This document shows, piece after piece, positions 8,851 to 16,822 of a DNA stretch of 64,000 nt. This stretch comes from Halovivax gelatinilyticus. Its GTDB lineage: Archaea > Halobacteriota > Halobacteria > Halobacteriales > Natrialbaceae. Each line of letters opens with the position of its first letter. Position 1 is the stretch's first letter. The notes under the pieces were generated by a model, which was not told the DNA's origin, made no database searches, and saw only the letters and a program-made list of their open reading frames with translations. The position numbers were made by a program, and so were the translations under genes. The stretch is taken from positions 2,803,992 through 2,867,991 of the forward strand of contig NZ_CP101322.1 in NCBI RefSeq assembly GCF_024300625.1, given 5' to 3'.

Positions 8851-11724
8851 ATGAGTGGAGAGACCGCTGAGGCGACGGCCCTCCAGGTCGACGACGTCTA
8901 CGCGTTCGTAGAACGCTACGGACACCTCGTCCTGGTTGGACTGTTGATGGTGTTCATGTTGTGGGTTCGGTTACTCAACTACGGGGTTTTCCGTCGTGAC
9001 GACGGCTCTGTCACGTTCACGGCAATCGACTCGTGGTATCACTGGCGAGCGACCGACTGGATGGTAGAAAACTATCCTCGATCGATGCCGTTCGAGGTGT
9101 ACACCGGCTTTCCGACGGGTAACTACGTCGGTCAGTTCGGCACGCTCTTCGACCACATCGTTGTCACCGTCGCGATGGTCATCGGCCTCGGCGACCCCTC
9201 CCAGAGCGACGTGCAGATGGCCGCACTCATCGTGGTTCCGATTCTCGCCGTCCTCGTCGCGATCCCGGTCTACCTGATCGCAAAGAAGGTCGCCGGTGGC
9301 AGCCGCGTCGCCGGACTCGTCGCCGTCATCTTTCTCGCCCTCTCACCGGGCGAGTTTCTCAGACGGTCGACCGCAGGTCAGTTCCAGCATCACGTCGCCG
9401 AGGTGCTGTTCATGGCGGTCGCCCTGCTCGCGATCATCGTCGCCCTTCGCGTCGCCGAACGAGAGAAGCCGATCTGGGAACTCGTCGAAGCCAGGGAGTG
9501 GGAGCCGCTAAAAGAGCCGGCCACGTACAGCGCACTCGCCGGCGTCGCACTCTGTCTCTATCTCTGGACCTGGCCACCGGCGGTCATGTTCGTCGCCATC
9601 CTCGGCGTGTTCTTCGCCGTCCACCTCTGCATCGAATTCCTTCGCGGCGTGTCGCCGGATCACGTCGCGTTCGTCGGCGTGATCAGCATGGTCGTCCCCA
9701 CGCTCTTCATGCTCGTCATGCTCGACGTCTTTACGTTTACGAGCGAGACTTCCTTCGGACTCCTCCAACCGACCGTCTCCGCGCTCGTTGCGATCGGCTG
9801 TCTCTTCATGGCCTGGCTCGCACGCGAGTGGGACGCCAGGGACATCGAACGAACGTACTATCCGGGTGCGATCGTCGGCATCGCCCTCGGGGGTCTGCTC
9901 GTCCTCTGGGTCGCCGTTCCGGATCTCTACTCGACGCTCGTCGGAAACTTCACCTCGCGAATCATGCCGATCGGACCGTCCGAGACCGGCCTGACCGTCC
10001 AGGAGGTCCAGCCGCCGGATGAGTTCGTTGCGCGCGCGACTCGGGAGTTCGGGATGGGACTGTACCTCTTCATCATCGGACTCGTCTTGCTCGTCGCCCG
10101 TCCGGTCATGGGCGAGCGATTCCGCGCCGAACACACGCTCGTCGTCGTCTGGAGTCTGTTCTTGCTCAGCATGGCGATGACGCAGGTGCGATTCTGGTAC
10201 TACTTCGTCCTCCCGATCGCGATCGTCTCCGGTTACACGATCGGCGTCGCCGTCGACCTGATCGATGTTCGACTCACCGACCGCGTCTCTGACGTCGGCG
10301 CCTACCAGGTGCTCGCGATCGTTCTCGTGCTGACGGTTCTGTTCGTCCCGTTCGCCCCGATGGTCAACGACGTCAACGCGATCAACGTCGGCGAGCAAGC
10401 CGGCCCGAGCCACGACTCGATCCTCTGGGAGGACGCTAACGAGTTCATGGCCGAGAACACGCCCGAACCCGGAAACCTCTACGGGGCCGGTCACGACGAC
10501 GAACTCGACTACTACGAACGGTATAGCTACCCGGACGATGGAAACTTCGAGTATCCCGAGGGCGCGTACGGGGTGATGTCGTGGTGGGACTACGGCCACC
10601 TGATAACCACCCAGGCCGAGCGGATTCCACACTCGAATCCGTTCCAGCAACACGCCCGTTCGTCGTCGGCCTACCTGCAGGCGCCCGACGAGGCGACGGC
10701 GAACGGCGTTCTCGACCTGATCGCGACGGGTGAGGATCCGCGCCTCGACGACACCGGTGGCCTCACCCAGGAGCCGCCGGAGTCTGTCGAAGGCGGCGAC
10801 CAGATGCCCTACGTGATGATCGATTACAAGATGGTGGGCTCGAAATTCGGTGCGATTTCACAGTGGACCGGTCCAGATCCGGAGGTCTATTCGTCTCCGA
10901 AGCCGATCGACATCGGCATCGAGGACCAAGAAGAGACGTTCGTCGCCGCCAACGACGAGTTCTACGACACCCAGGTCGCCTCGCTTTATCTCGAGGACGC
11001 CGACGGGATGGAAAATTACCGGCTGGTCCACGAGACGGACCGGTTCGCGATGGTTGCCGGCGTTGCCACCCAGCAGGGAGGCGTCCCGTTCTGGGGAACT
11101 GACCTCGGTATCGGCTGGGACGAAGCCGCCCAGCACGAGCCGGTCATCGATCAGCACCGAGACGAGGGGATGCTCTACGGCGGTGAGTACTACGAACCCC
11201 ACCTCGCGTCCGCGGTGAAGACCTTCGAGCGAGTCGAGGGGGCGACGCTCGACGGGCAATTCGACGGGATCGACGTCGAAAACGCCACGGTTGAAGCCTC
11301 ACTCGAACTCGAGACTGAACCAGGTCGAACGTTCGTCTACACTCAGCAAGCCGAGATCGCAGACGACGGTGGGTTCTCGGTGACGGTCCCGTACGCGACC
11401 GAGGAGACGCTCGGTCCTGAAGACGGATTCACCGAGTCGACCGTCACGGCGAACGGAAGCTACCAGGTCATCGTCCAGGACGGCGAGACCTTCTACTCGA
11501 GCGAAGTCGACGTGCCGGAGCCGGCCATCTACGACGGCGACGAGATCACCGTCTCCGACTTCGAGGAGATCGACTTCGACGACCTCATCGACGATGGGGC
11601 CGATAACGCGACGGACGAAAACGGTGACGCAGGCGGAGATGATGACGAGAACGGTGACGCTGACAACGGTGGCGAAAACGGGGATGGAAACGATGCGGAC
11701 GGTGCCGACACGAACGACGAGTGA
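8851..11724 (+). CDS. aglB: Oligosaccharyltransferase AglB (STT3 family)
   Basis: AglB transfers the completed glycan from dolichyl (pyro)phosphate to Asn in N-X-S/T sequons of exported proteins such as the S-layer glycoprotein. The 957-residue protein has an N-terminal half of about 13 hydrophobic helices, an early catalytic acidic residue (Asp60 in AIDSWYHWRATD), and the diagnostic WWDYG motif at 578-582. A long extracellular C-terminal domain follows. It ends in a roughly 55-residue Asp/Asn/Gly-rich tail, unusually acidic and repetitive. Just downstream, codirectional after about 90 bp, is the DUF368 gene. Confidence 0.97.
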   Translation: MSGETAEATALQVDDVYAFVERYGHLVLVGLLMVFMLWVRLLNYGVFRRDDGSVTFTAIDSWYHWRATDWMVENYPRSMPFEVYTGFPTGNYVGQFGTLFDHIVVTVAMVIGLGDPSQSDVQMAALIVVPILAVLVAIPVYLIAKKVAGGSRVAGLVAVIFLALSPGEFLRRSTAGQFQHHVAEVLFMAVALLAIIVALRVAEREKPIWELVEAREWEPLKEPATYSALAGVALCLYLWTWPPAVMFVAILGVFFAVHLCIEFLRGVSPDHVAFVGVISMVVPTLFMLVMLDVFTFTSETSFGLLQPTVSALVAIGCLFMAWLAREWDARDIERTYYPGAIVGIALGGLLVLWVAVPDLYSTLVGNFTSRIMPIGPSETGLTVQEVQPPDEFVARATREFGMGLYLFIIGLVLLVARPVMGERFRAEHTLVVVWSLFLLSMAMTQVRFWYYFVLPIAIVSGYTIGVAVDLIDVRLTDRVSDVGAYQVLAIVLVLTVLFVPFAPMVNDVNAINVGEQAGPSHDSILWEDANEFMAENTPEPGNLYGAGHDDELDYYERYSYPDDGNFEYPEGAYGVMSWWDYGHLITTQAERIPHSNPFQQHARSSSAYLQAPDEATANGVLDLIATGEDPRLDDTGGLTQEPPESVEGGDQMPYVMIDYKMVGSKFGAISQWTGPDPEVYSSPKPIDIGIEDQEETFVAANDEFYDTQVASLYLEDADGMENYRLVHETDRFAMVAGVATQQGGVPFWGTDLGIGWDEAAQHEPVIDQHRDEGMLYGGEYYEPHLASAVKTFERVEGATLDGQFDGIDVENATVEASLELETEPGRTFVYTQQAEIADDGGFSVTVPYATEETLGPEDGFTESTVTANGSYQVIVQDGETFYSSEVDVPEPAIYDGDEITVSDFEEIDFDDLIDDGADNATDENGDAGGDDDENGDADNGGENGDGNDADGADTNDE

Positions 11725-11817
11725 TCGATACCGCTGATGGACGAGTGATCGGTTCCCCGACCGACGTACGTGCAATCGAAGCGAATCCTTTTGGCCGGTC
11801 CGAGAATAGAGCCGGTA

Positions 11818-12750
11818 ATGCGCGAGGGGCTTGTCGTTTACTGCAAGGGATTTGCGATGGGTGCCGCAGACGCCGTTCCCGGGGTATCGGGTGCGACGAT
11901 CGCTCTCATCGTCGGGATTTACGATCGTATGATTCGAGCGATTACGGCGATCGACCCGCGCGAACTTCGAGAGATTTCCAGTCGAGATGGGCGAGCGGCG
12001 CTGTGGAGCGAACTTCTCGAGTGGGATCTGCCCTTTCTTCTCGCGCTCGGTCTGGGTGCCGTTTCGGCTGTCGTCGTCCTCGCGAACGCGATGGCGTACC
12101 TGACCGAGGCGCATCCGGTCCCAACGTACGCCTTCTTTACCGGGCTTATCGCCGCGAGTGCGATCGTCCTCTATAGCGAGGTCGACGTCACGACGCCAAA
12201 GCGCGTTCTGGTCGCGGCCGGTGGGATCGTTCTCGCGGCGGCCGTGACCGGCGTGACGGCGACGGGTGCCAGTCACACGCTCCCGATCGTGTTCGTCACC
12301 GGGGCGATTGCGATCTGTGCCATGGTGTTGCCGGGAATATCCGGAGCGTTTTTCCTCCTCGTTCTCGGGCAGTACGAGTACCTGACGGGCGTGCTCTCGG
12401 ACTTCACGTCGGGCGTGGCCGGTCTCTTCGACGGAAACTCGGTGGGGACGCTCGTCGAGCCAGGGACAGTTATCGCGGTATTCGGTGCCGGAGCCGTTCT
12501 CGGACTCTTCACGATGGCCCACGCGGTCCGCGTGGCGCTCGATCGCTACCACACCGCGACGATGACGTTCCTGGTGAGTTTGATGGTCGGGGCGCTCAGA
12601 CTCCCGATCGAAGAGGTGGCGGTTGCTCTCGGCGAATCGTCGACCGGGTCGCCGTCGTACGCGATTCTCGGCGGATCCGTCGGCGCGGGGATCGTGCTTC
12701 TCGCCGATCGGTACGCAATCGATCGAACGACCGTTTCGAACCCGGCCTAA
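11818..12750 (+). CDS. DUF368 membrane protein, candidate polyprenyl-phosphate (dolichyl-phosphate) translocase
   Basis: A 310-residue polytopic membrane protein with the two DUF368 hallmark half-repeats: GAADAVPGVSGATIA near the N-terminus and MVLPGISGAFFLLV in the middle, each followed by hydrophobic helices. Bacterial DUF368 proteins (PopT) have been reported to flip undecaprenyl phosphate back across the membrane for reuse. Here the gene directly follows aglB, whose reaction releases dolichyl (pyro)phosphate on the outer face. A lipid-carrier recycling role is therefore a strong inference, though untested from sequence. I preferred ATG 11818 over 11770 because the first conserved residues begin there; the upstream 16 residues are not membrane-like. 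Confidence 0.88.
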   Translation: MREGLVVYCKGFAMGAADAVPGVSGATIALIVGIYDRMIRAITAIDPRELREISSRDGRAALWSELLEWDLPFLLALGLGAVSAVVVLANAMAYLTEAHPVPTYAFFTGLIAASAIVLYSEVDVTTPKRVLVAAGGIVLAAAVTGVTATGASHTLPIVFVTGAIAICAMVLPGISGAFFLLVLGQYEYLTGVLSDFTSGVAGLFDGNSVGTLVEPGTVIAVFGAGAVLGLFTMAHAVRVALDRYHTATMTFLVSLMVGALRLPIEEVAVALGESSTGSPSYAILGGSVGAGIVLLADRYAIDRTTVSNPA

Positions 12751-12841
12751 ATCTGAGTTCGCGCTCTTTCCGGGTGTGACGACGGCCTCAAACTCGTCGG
12801 AAATTTAATCCGTTTAAAAACATTAAGAAAATTTAAGATAA

Positions 12842-12849
12842 ATATATTA
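12842..12849 (+). promoter_or_regulatory. A/T-rich promoter of the 45-aa mini-protein gene
   Basis: ATATATTA lies 27-34 bp before ATG 12876, inside an exceptionally A/T-rich stretch (about 12801-12850) unlike the surrounding GC-rich DNA. The strength of this box is an argument that the tiny ORF is really expressed. Confidence 0.5.
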
Positions 12850-12875
12850 CCATTGGAAACGACGTTTGGATTGTA

Positions 12876-13013
12876 ATGTCCGCAACTGACAGCGTCAAAG
12901 AAGCCGTTGAAGCGCACCCACGACTGCTCGGATTCCTGTTTGCTGCGATGGTGCTGATGAGCCAGGCTGGTTCCGTCGCTGCCGGTGCCACGGAAGTCGG
13001 CGTCGGCCCCTAA
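12876..13013 (+). CDS. 45-aa hydrophobic mini-protein (DUF7503-like haloarchaeal family)
   Basis: The ORF encodes 45 residues: a short charged N-terminus containing 'EAHPRLLGFLFA', one hydrophobic stretch (about residues 17-35, including 'FAAMVLMSQAGSVAAG') and a C-terminus ending in Gly-Pro. I recall haloarchaeal peptides with the same HPR...G...LF...QAG...AAG...GP pattern (DUF7503 in current annotation, from memory). The hydrophobic run followed by small residues looks like a membrane segment or cleavable signal. No function is known to me. It has its own A/T-rich promoter and converges on the CHAT-protease gene, separated by a perfect hairpin. Confidence 0.7.
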   Translation: MSATDSVKEAVEAHPRLLGFLFAAMVLMSQAGSVAAGATEVGVGP

Positions 13014-13090
13014 GTAGCGTCCGGATATCGACCGCTCGTTCTACCGTAGTCACACTCCGTCGAGAGAGTTCTACCCACGCTTCAGTCTGA

Positions 13091-13116
13091 TCTCGGAGAA
13101 CGTGCCGGTTCCGAGA
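13091..13116. terminator. Perfect 7-bp stem-loop between convergent genes
   Basis: TCTCGGA (13091-13097) and TCCGAGA (13110-13116) are exact reverse complements around a 12-nt loop. It lies 78 bp after the mini-protein stop and 21 bp beyond the CHAT gene stop. It could act as a two-way 3'-end hairpin. There is no U-tract, so its role in termination is uncertain. Confidence 0.4.
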
Positions 13117-13136
13117 GACGCTCATCGCGACAGAAT

Positions 13137-15284
13137 TCACACTTCGGAGAGATACGTCGGCAAGCCCAGTTCCGTATTCCATCGCAACTGACCGTCGACC
13201 ACCAGCGGCGTCTCGATCCACGTCAGGTATTTTCGCAATTGCTCGACGGAGACGCTCGTCTTTACGTCGTGCATTGGAAGCAGGTATATTTCGTCGATCG
13301 TCTTGACGTTCGGAGAGGTCACGGAGCCGATCTGAAACTCCTTTGCGGGATACGTTCGAAAGCTGAGGACGGGATCGTCGGTCGGCTCGACGGAGACGAT
13401 CGTCGGCGCCCCGCCGTCGGATTGTGCGATGTCGGTCGATCCATCGCCGACGATCAGGTACTGTTCGCCGAGGACGGTCCACTCGCTTATAATTTCCAGG
13501 GCACCGCGGAGCGGGAATCCGAGGTTGAGTAACTTCGCGAGCGACGCCCCGGAGTCGACGGCGTGTTCGTTGATGATGTCTCCGAGCGTCGCGACGCCCC
13601 CGAACGCACCCCGCTGGGCGAGCGCGAGCCCCTGCTCGTAGGAGTGACAGGCGTTCAGGAAGAAGACGCCGAGGTCGACCGACTCGAGCGTTCGGACGTC
13701 GAGATCGCCGTCTGAACACTCGAGTCCCGCGTCCGTCGCGTGCCCGATGTAGTGGAGAAAGTCGTATCCGCCGTCGGAAAGTAGTGTCGCGAGCTCGTCC
13801 GTCGAGACGCCGAATCGTGAGGTGACGTCGAACGGGAGCAGTTCCCTGGAACCGTAGGTTTCGTCCAGCAGGTCGTGTTCGTCTAGCATCCGGGCGTCGT
13901 TGCAGACGACGAGGATGTCGATGTGCTGGGTGCGCGATTTTCTATCGAGTTGATTTCGATAGCCTTCGATCGTCGCTTTCGAGGCGCCCTGAGGTGCAAG
14001 CTCGCCGAACCAGGCGTGTTCGATCGACTCGTCGGTTACGTCCGGTTCGACGACGGGAAACGTCGATTCCGAATCGATTCCATCGGTCGTCGGACGCCGG
14101 GTCGTTCTAGCCGATCGAACCAGCGTCGCGTGTTCTCGCTTCCGGTGAGCGTCTGTGTCCGACAGTGCCGTTGGCGTTCTCGTCGTTGCAGCCGAAGCGA
14201 CCTCGGTATCGATCGAGTGTTTGGTTCCGCTCGACGGCCGGACGATCCCCAGTTCGTTTACGACGAACGGGAGGACCTCGATCGCGCTCGGCTCGTCCGG
14301 GACGTGAGCCGTCAACGGCCAGCGAGGGACGTGCGGCTCGATGAGTTCGTACGGCACCTCGAGATAGGCCTCGAGTCGCGTGGAGAGCGATTCGTCGTAC
14401 AACGCTTCGAGATCCCAGGGAAGGTGCGGCTCCACCTGTTTGCGCTCGTAGAGGTCGTACCGGTAGACGCCCTCGGTACGAACCAGACAATCGAGGAAGA
14501 AGACGTGTTTGAGAACGCGCGCGACGTCGTCGGCGAACGGATTCTCATCGCGGAGTGGAATCGACGTCGACTCGGTGTGGATTGCGGGGGTATCTCCCTC
14601 GACGAGCGGGGCACTGAGGTAAAACGAGAGCGGGGCGACCGAATACAGTTGAGACAGTTGCGGAGACACTTCGATACTAACGCCGGTATCGAGGGGCGCT
14701 GATTCCGTTCGCACGTCGAGTTCGTCGCCGCGCTCGATGAGCGGCGGGTGGCCCCGAAGCGTCGGCCACGAACGCTCTGGCGTGTCCGTCTTCATCGCCG
14801 ACGCCATCGCCGAGATGGCCCGCATCATCGACGCCGGATCGTCGGGGGTCGTGATGGATCCGGCCGGGTGTTTGTGTAGTGACCGGGCGCCGATTTCGAC
14901 TTCGACCGGCTCGTCGAAGGTGAGCTGGATCGTGTTGAGTCCGACTTCGACGGTTCCCGGTGAATCCACTCGACAGTACAACTTCATCGGTCCGTCCAAC
15001 CCGACGAACTGAACGTCGTCGTCGAGGACGTACTCGGTTCCGTCAGTGAGTTTCGCGACGGACTGGCCGCTCGCCGCGTGAACGTTCACGAGGTACCGGT
15101 GGTCGAAGACGATAGACGCGGTCTCGATCCGGTAGGAAGTGTCTACGGGAAAACAAAAGAGGTCTGTCGGTACCTCGACGGGCGTGACGGGGCGGTCCGT
15201 TCTCAGCGAGAGCTGACGCTGTTCGTTCGAATCGAACAGTTTCAGCCCGTGGGGGTCCGTGTCGGCAGTTATCTCGATCGCCAT
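13137..15284 (-). CDS. CHAT-domain (caspase-like) protease
   Basis: The last third of this 715-residue protein is a CHAT domain of the clan CD cysteine peptidases. The predicted dyad is His515 in 'HYIGHATDAGL' and Cys546 in 'FFLNACHSY', followed by 'GVATLGDIINEHAV' and 'YLIVGDG'. The first roughly 430 residues are beta-rich and acidic with no domain I recognise; a Ser/Thr-rich linker (about 370-430) joins them to the protease. CHAT proteases act in bacterial programmed-death and CRISPR-linked responses and in separases, but many haloarchaeal copies are uncharacterised. The start at 15284 precedes a natural strand; a TATA-like GGCATATAC lies about 45 bp upstream. No adaptor or pore gene is adjacent apart from the mini-protein. 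Confidence 0.85.
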   Translation of the reverse strand: MAIEITADTDPHGLKLFDSNEQRQLSLRTDRPVTPVEVPTDLFCFPVDTSYRIETASIVFDHRYLVNVHAASGQSVAKLTDGTEYVLDDDVQFVGLDGPMKLYCRVDSPGTVEVGLNTIQLTFDEPVEVEIGARSLHKHPAGSITTPDDPASMMRAISAMASAMKTDTPERSWPTLRGHPPLIERGDELDVRTESAPLDTGVSIEVSPQLSQLYSVAPLSFYLSAPLVEGDTPAIHTESTSIPLRDENPFADDVARVLKHVFFLDCLVRTEGVYRYDLYERKQVEPHLPWDLEALYDESLSTRLEAYLEVPYELIEPHVPRWPLTAHVPDEPSAIEVLPFVVNELGIVRPSSGTKHSIDTEVASAATTRTPTALSDTDAHRKREHATLVRSARTTRRPTTDGIDSESTFPVVEPDVTDESIEHAWFGELAPQGASKATIEGYRNQLDRKSRTQHIDILVVCNDARMLDEHDLLDETYGSRELLPFDVTSRFGVSTDELATLLSDGGYDFLHYIGHATDAGLECSDGDLDVRTLESVDLGVFFLNACHSYEQGLALAQRGAFGGVATLGDIINEHAVDSGASLAKLLNLGFPLRGALEIISEWTVLGEQYLIVGDGSTDIAQSDGGAPTIVSVEPTDDPVLSFRTYPAKEFQIGSVTSPNVKTIDEIYLLPMHDVKTSVSVEQLRKYLTWIETPLVVDGQLRWNTELGLPTYLSEV

Positions 15285-15533
15285 TCGTCGCTGTTGGATC
15301 GATACCGCCGCACAGACAAAAAACCAACTGGTATATGCCTGCCCCAATCACCAATTCTAACTCGATGGAGGGGCATACGATTCGCAATCAATTCGATATC
15401 GTTGTACCCGGAACCTGGGTGATGGAAGTCGCCGTCCGATGTCGACGTGGCGGTAGCTGTCGATCGACTCTGTTTGCGTACAAACCGTCACCATCGCGTG
15501 CGTACCGATCGAGCGGGGAACCGACACGGTAGG

Positions 15534-15541
15534 CTTTTAGG
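15534..15541 (+). promoter_or_regulatory. TATA-like box of the phosphoglycolate phosphatase gene
   Basis: CTTTTAGG lies 23-30 bp before GTG 15564 and supports that codon as start. Confidence 0.45.
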
Positions 15542-15563
15542 AACTGTCGAGTACACTCGACCT

Positions 15564-16241
15564 GTGACGAAGGTACCACCGCTCGTGCTGGATGTCGACG
15601 GAACGCTGACCCGGCCGGGTGGTCGAGGCCTCGATCCGCGCGTGTTCGACCCCCTGGCTTCGTGGGAGGCGCCGATCGTGGTGGCGACCGGAAAAGCGAT
15701 TCCGTATCCCGTCGCGCTCTGTCACTTCATCGGCATTCCGGAGCGGGTAATCGCCGAGAACGGTGGCGTCGTCCTCACGGCGGATAGTCTCGAAGTCGTC
15801 GGCGACCGGGAGGCCGCACAGCAGGTCCTCGACGCGTACGAGGCGGCGGGCTACTCGGCGGGCTGGCGGGGCGTCGACACGGTAAACCGCTGGCGCGAGA
15901 CCGAACTCGCGATCAGTCGAGACCAGCCCCTGGAACCGCTCGAACGACTGGCCGACGACGCCGGACTCAGCGTCGTCGACACGGGCTACGCCTACCACCT
16001 CACGCACCCGACGTGTACGAAGGGGGCGTCACTCGAACGGTTCGCGTCGGCGTTCGGCGTCACCCTCTCTTCGTGCGTCGCGATCGGCGACTCAGAGAAC
16101 GACGTCTCGACCTTCGAGCGCGTCGGACGGAGTTTCGCCGTGGCGAACGCCGACGACGCCGCGAAGGACGCCGCCGACGAGGTGCTTTCCGGCGCACACG
16201 CCGACGGCACGCTGGCCGCCCTCGACCGGCTGCGTCCGTGA
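15564..16241 (+). CDS. Phosphoglycolate phosphatase, archaeal type (HAD superfamily)
   Basis: A 225-residue HAD phosphatase. The nucleophile motif DVDGT has Asp10 and Asp12, motif II is in 'IVVATGKAI', the motif III Lys is in 'CTKGASLERF', and motif IV is GDSENDVSTF. This layout matches the archaeal phosphoglycolate phosphatase/TA0175 family, which clears 2-phosphoglycolate and can act on other small phosphoesters. GTG 15564 is chosen because it follows a TATA-like box and starts at the first beta strand; the upstream in-frame ATG would add 39 unlikely residues. It is divergent from the CHAT gene across about 280 bp. Confidence 0.88.
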   Translation: MTKVPPLVLDVDGTLTRPGGRGLDPRVFDPLASWEAPIVVATGKAIPYPVALCHFIGIPERVIAENGGVVLTADSLEVVGDREAAQQVLDAYEAAGYSAGWRGVDTVNRWRETELAISRDQPLEPLERLADDAGLSVVDTGYAYHLTHPTCTKGASLERFASAFGVTLSSCVAIGDSENDVSTFERVGRSFAVANADDAAKDAADEVLSGAHADGTLAALDRLRP

Positions 16242-16346
16242 TCAATCGATGCACGTCCCCGGGTCGCGTAGTCCCTCGTACGACGAGCGGCCCGAGCGTC
16301 CCGGCAGCGTGGTCGAAGTCCATCTATAACGCGAGTCGAGAGCCAT

Positions 16347-16751
16347 ATGACGGTCGGACCCGAAGACGCGCGCATGCGCACCGCTCCGGGATCGATCCTC
16401 GCAGTCGACGGGTCGACGATCGCGATTGCCCTCCTCGGCCTCGTCGTGACCGTCGGTCTCTTCGTCTGGATTCGTCGCGACGCAGCCCGCAACGACGTCT
16501 CCCGGCCGCGGCTGTGGGGGGCGATCGCGAGCGGGGCGATGGGGCTCGGCTTCTGGCTGTATCTCACAGCACCGGTACCGATGACCGGCGTTATCATGAC
16601 GGCGAACACGGGGCTGGTCCTCTACGGGTTCGAACGCGAGATCGCCTCCGGGGATGAGCGGCCGGCCGAGCCCGGGTCGCTCCCGCACGAACCGATCTCG
16701 AATTCGGCCGACGGGACGGATGTCGACGATTCCGATCGATCGTCGGAGTGA
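16347..16751 (+). CDS. Small haloarchaeal membrane protein, unknown function
   Basis: A 134-residue protein with three hydrophobic segments (about residues 24-41, 56-72 and 78-91, for example 'IAIALLGLVVTVGLFVWI') and an acidic hydrophilic C-terminus of about 40 residues. There is no enzyme motif. A shorter start at the second Met (residue 10) is possible. It lies about 70 bp upstream of taw1 on the same strand, so cotranscription is possible but no functional link is implied. Confidence 0.65.
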   Translation: MTVGPEDARMRTAPGSILAVDGSTIAIALLGLVVTVGLFVWIRRDAARNDVSRPRLWGAIASGAMGLGFWLYLTAPVPMTGVIMTANTGLVLYGFEREIASGDERPAEPGSLPHEPISNSADGTDVDDSDRSSE

Positions 16752-16822
16752 GTCGAGGTCGCGTCGCTCGTCGTCACCGTCGGACCACGACCCTTTTTGT
16801 GATCTATCCCTAACGAGCCGTT

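Noticed and set aside
9508-10653. 381-residue antisense ORF inside aglB
   Set aside because: A GC-driven mirror frame of a long gene; the sense strand has full AglB motifs and the antisense product is low-complexity and Asp/Glu/Arg-rich.
11299-12552. 417-residue antisense ORF spanning the aglB end and DUF368 gene
   Set aside because: It crosses two real genes and an intergenic gap; Arg-rich with no domain.
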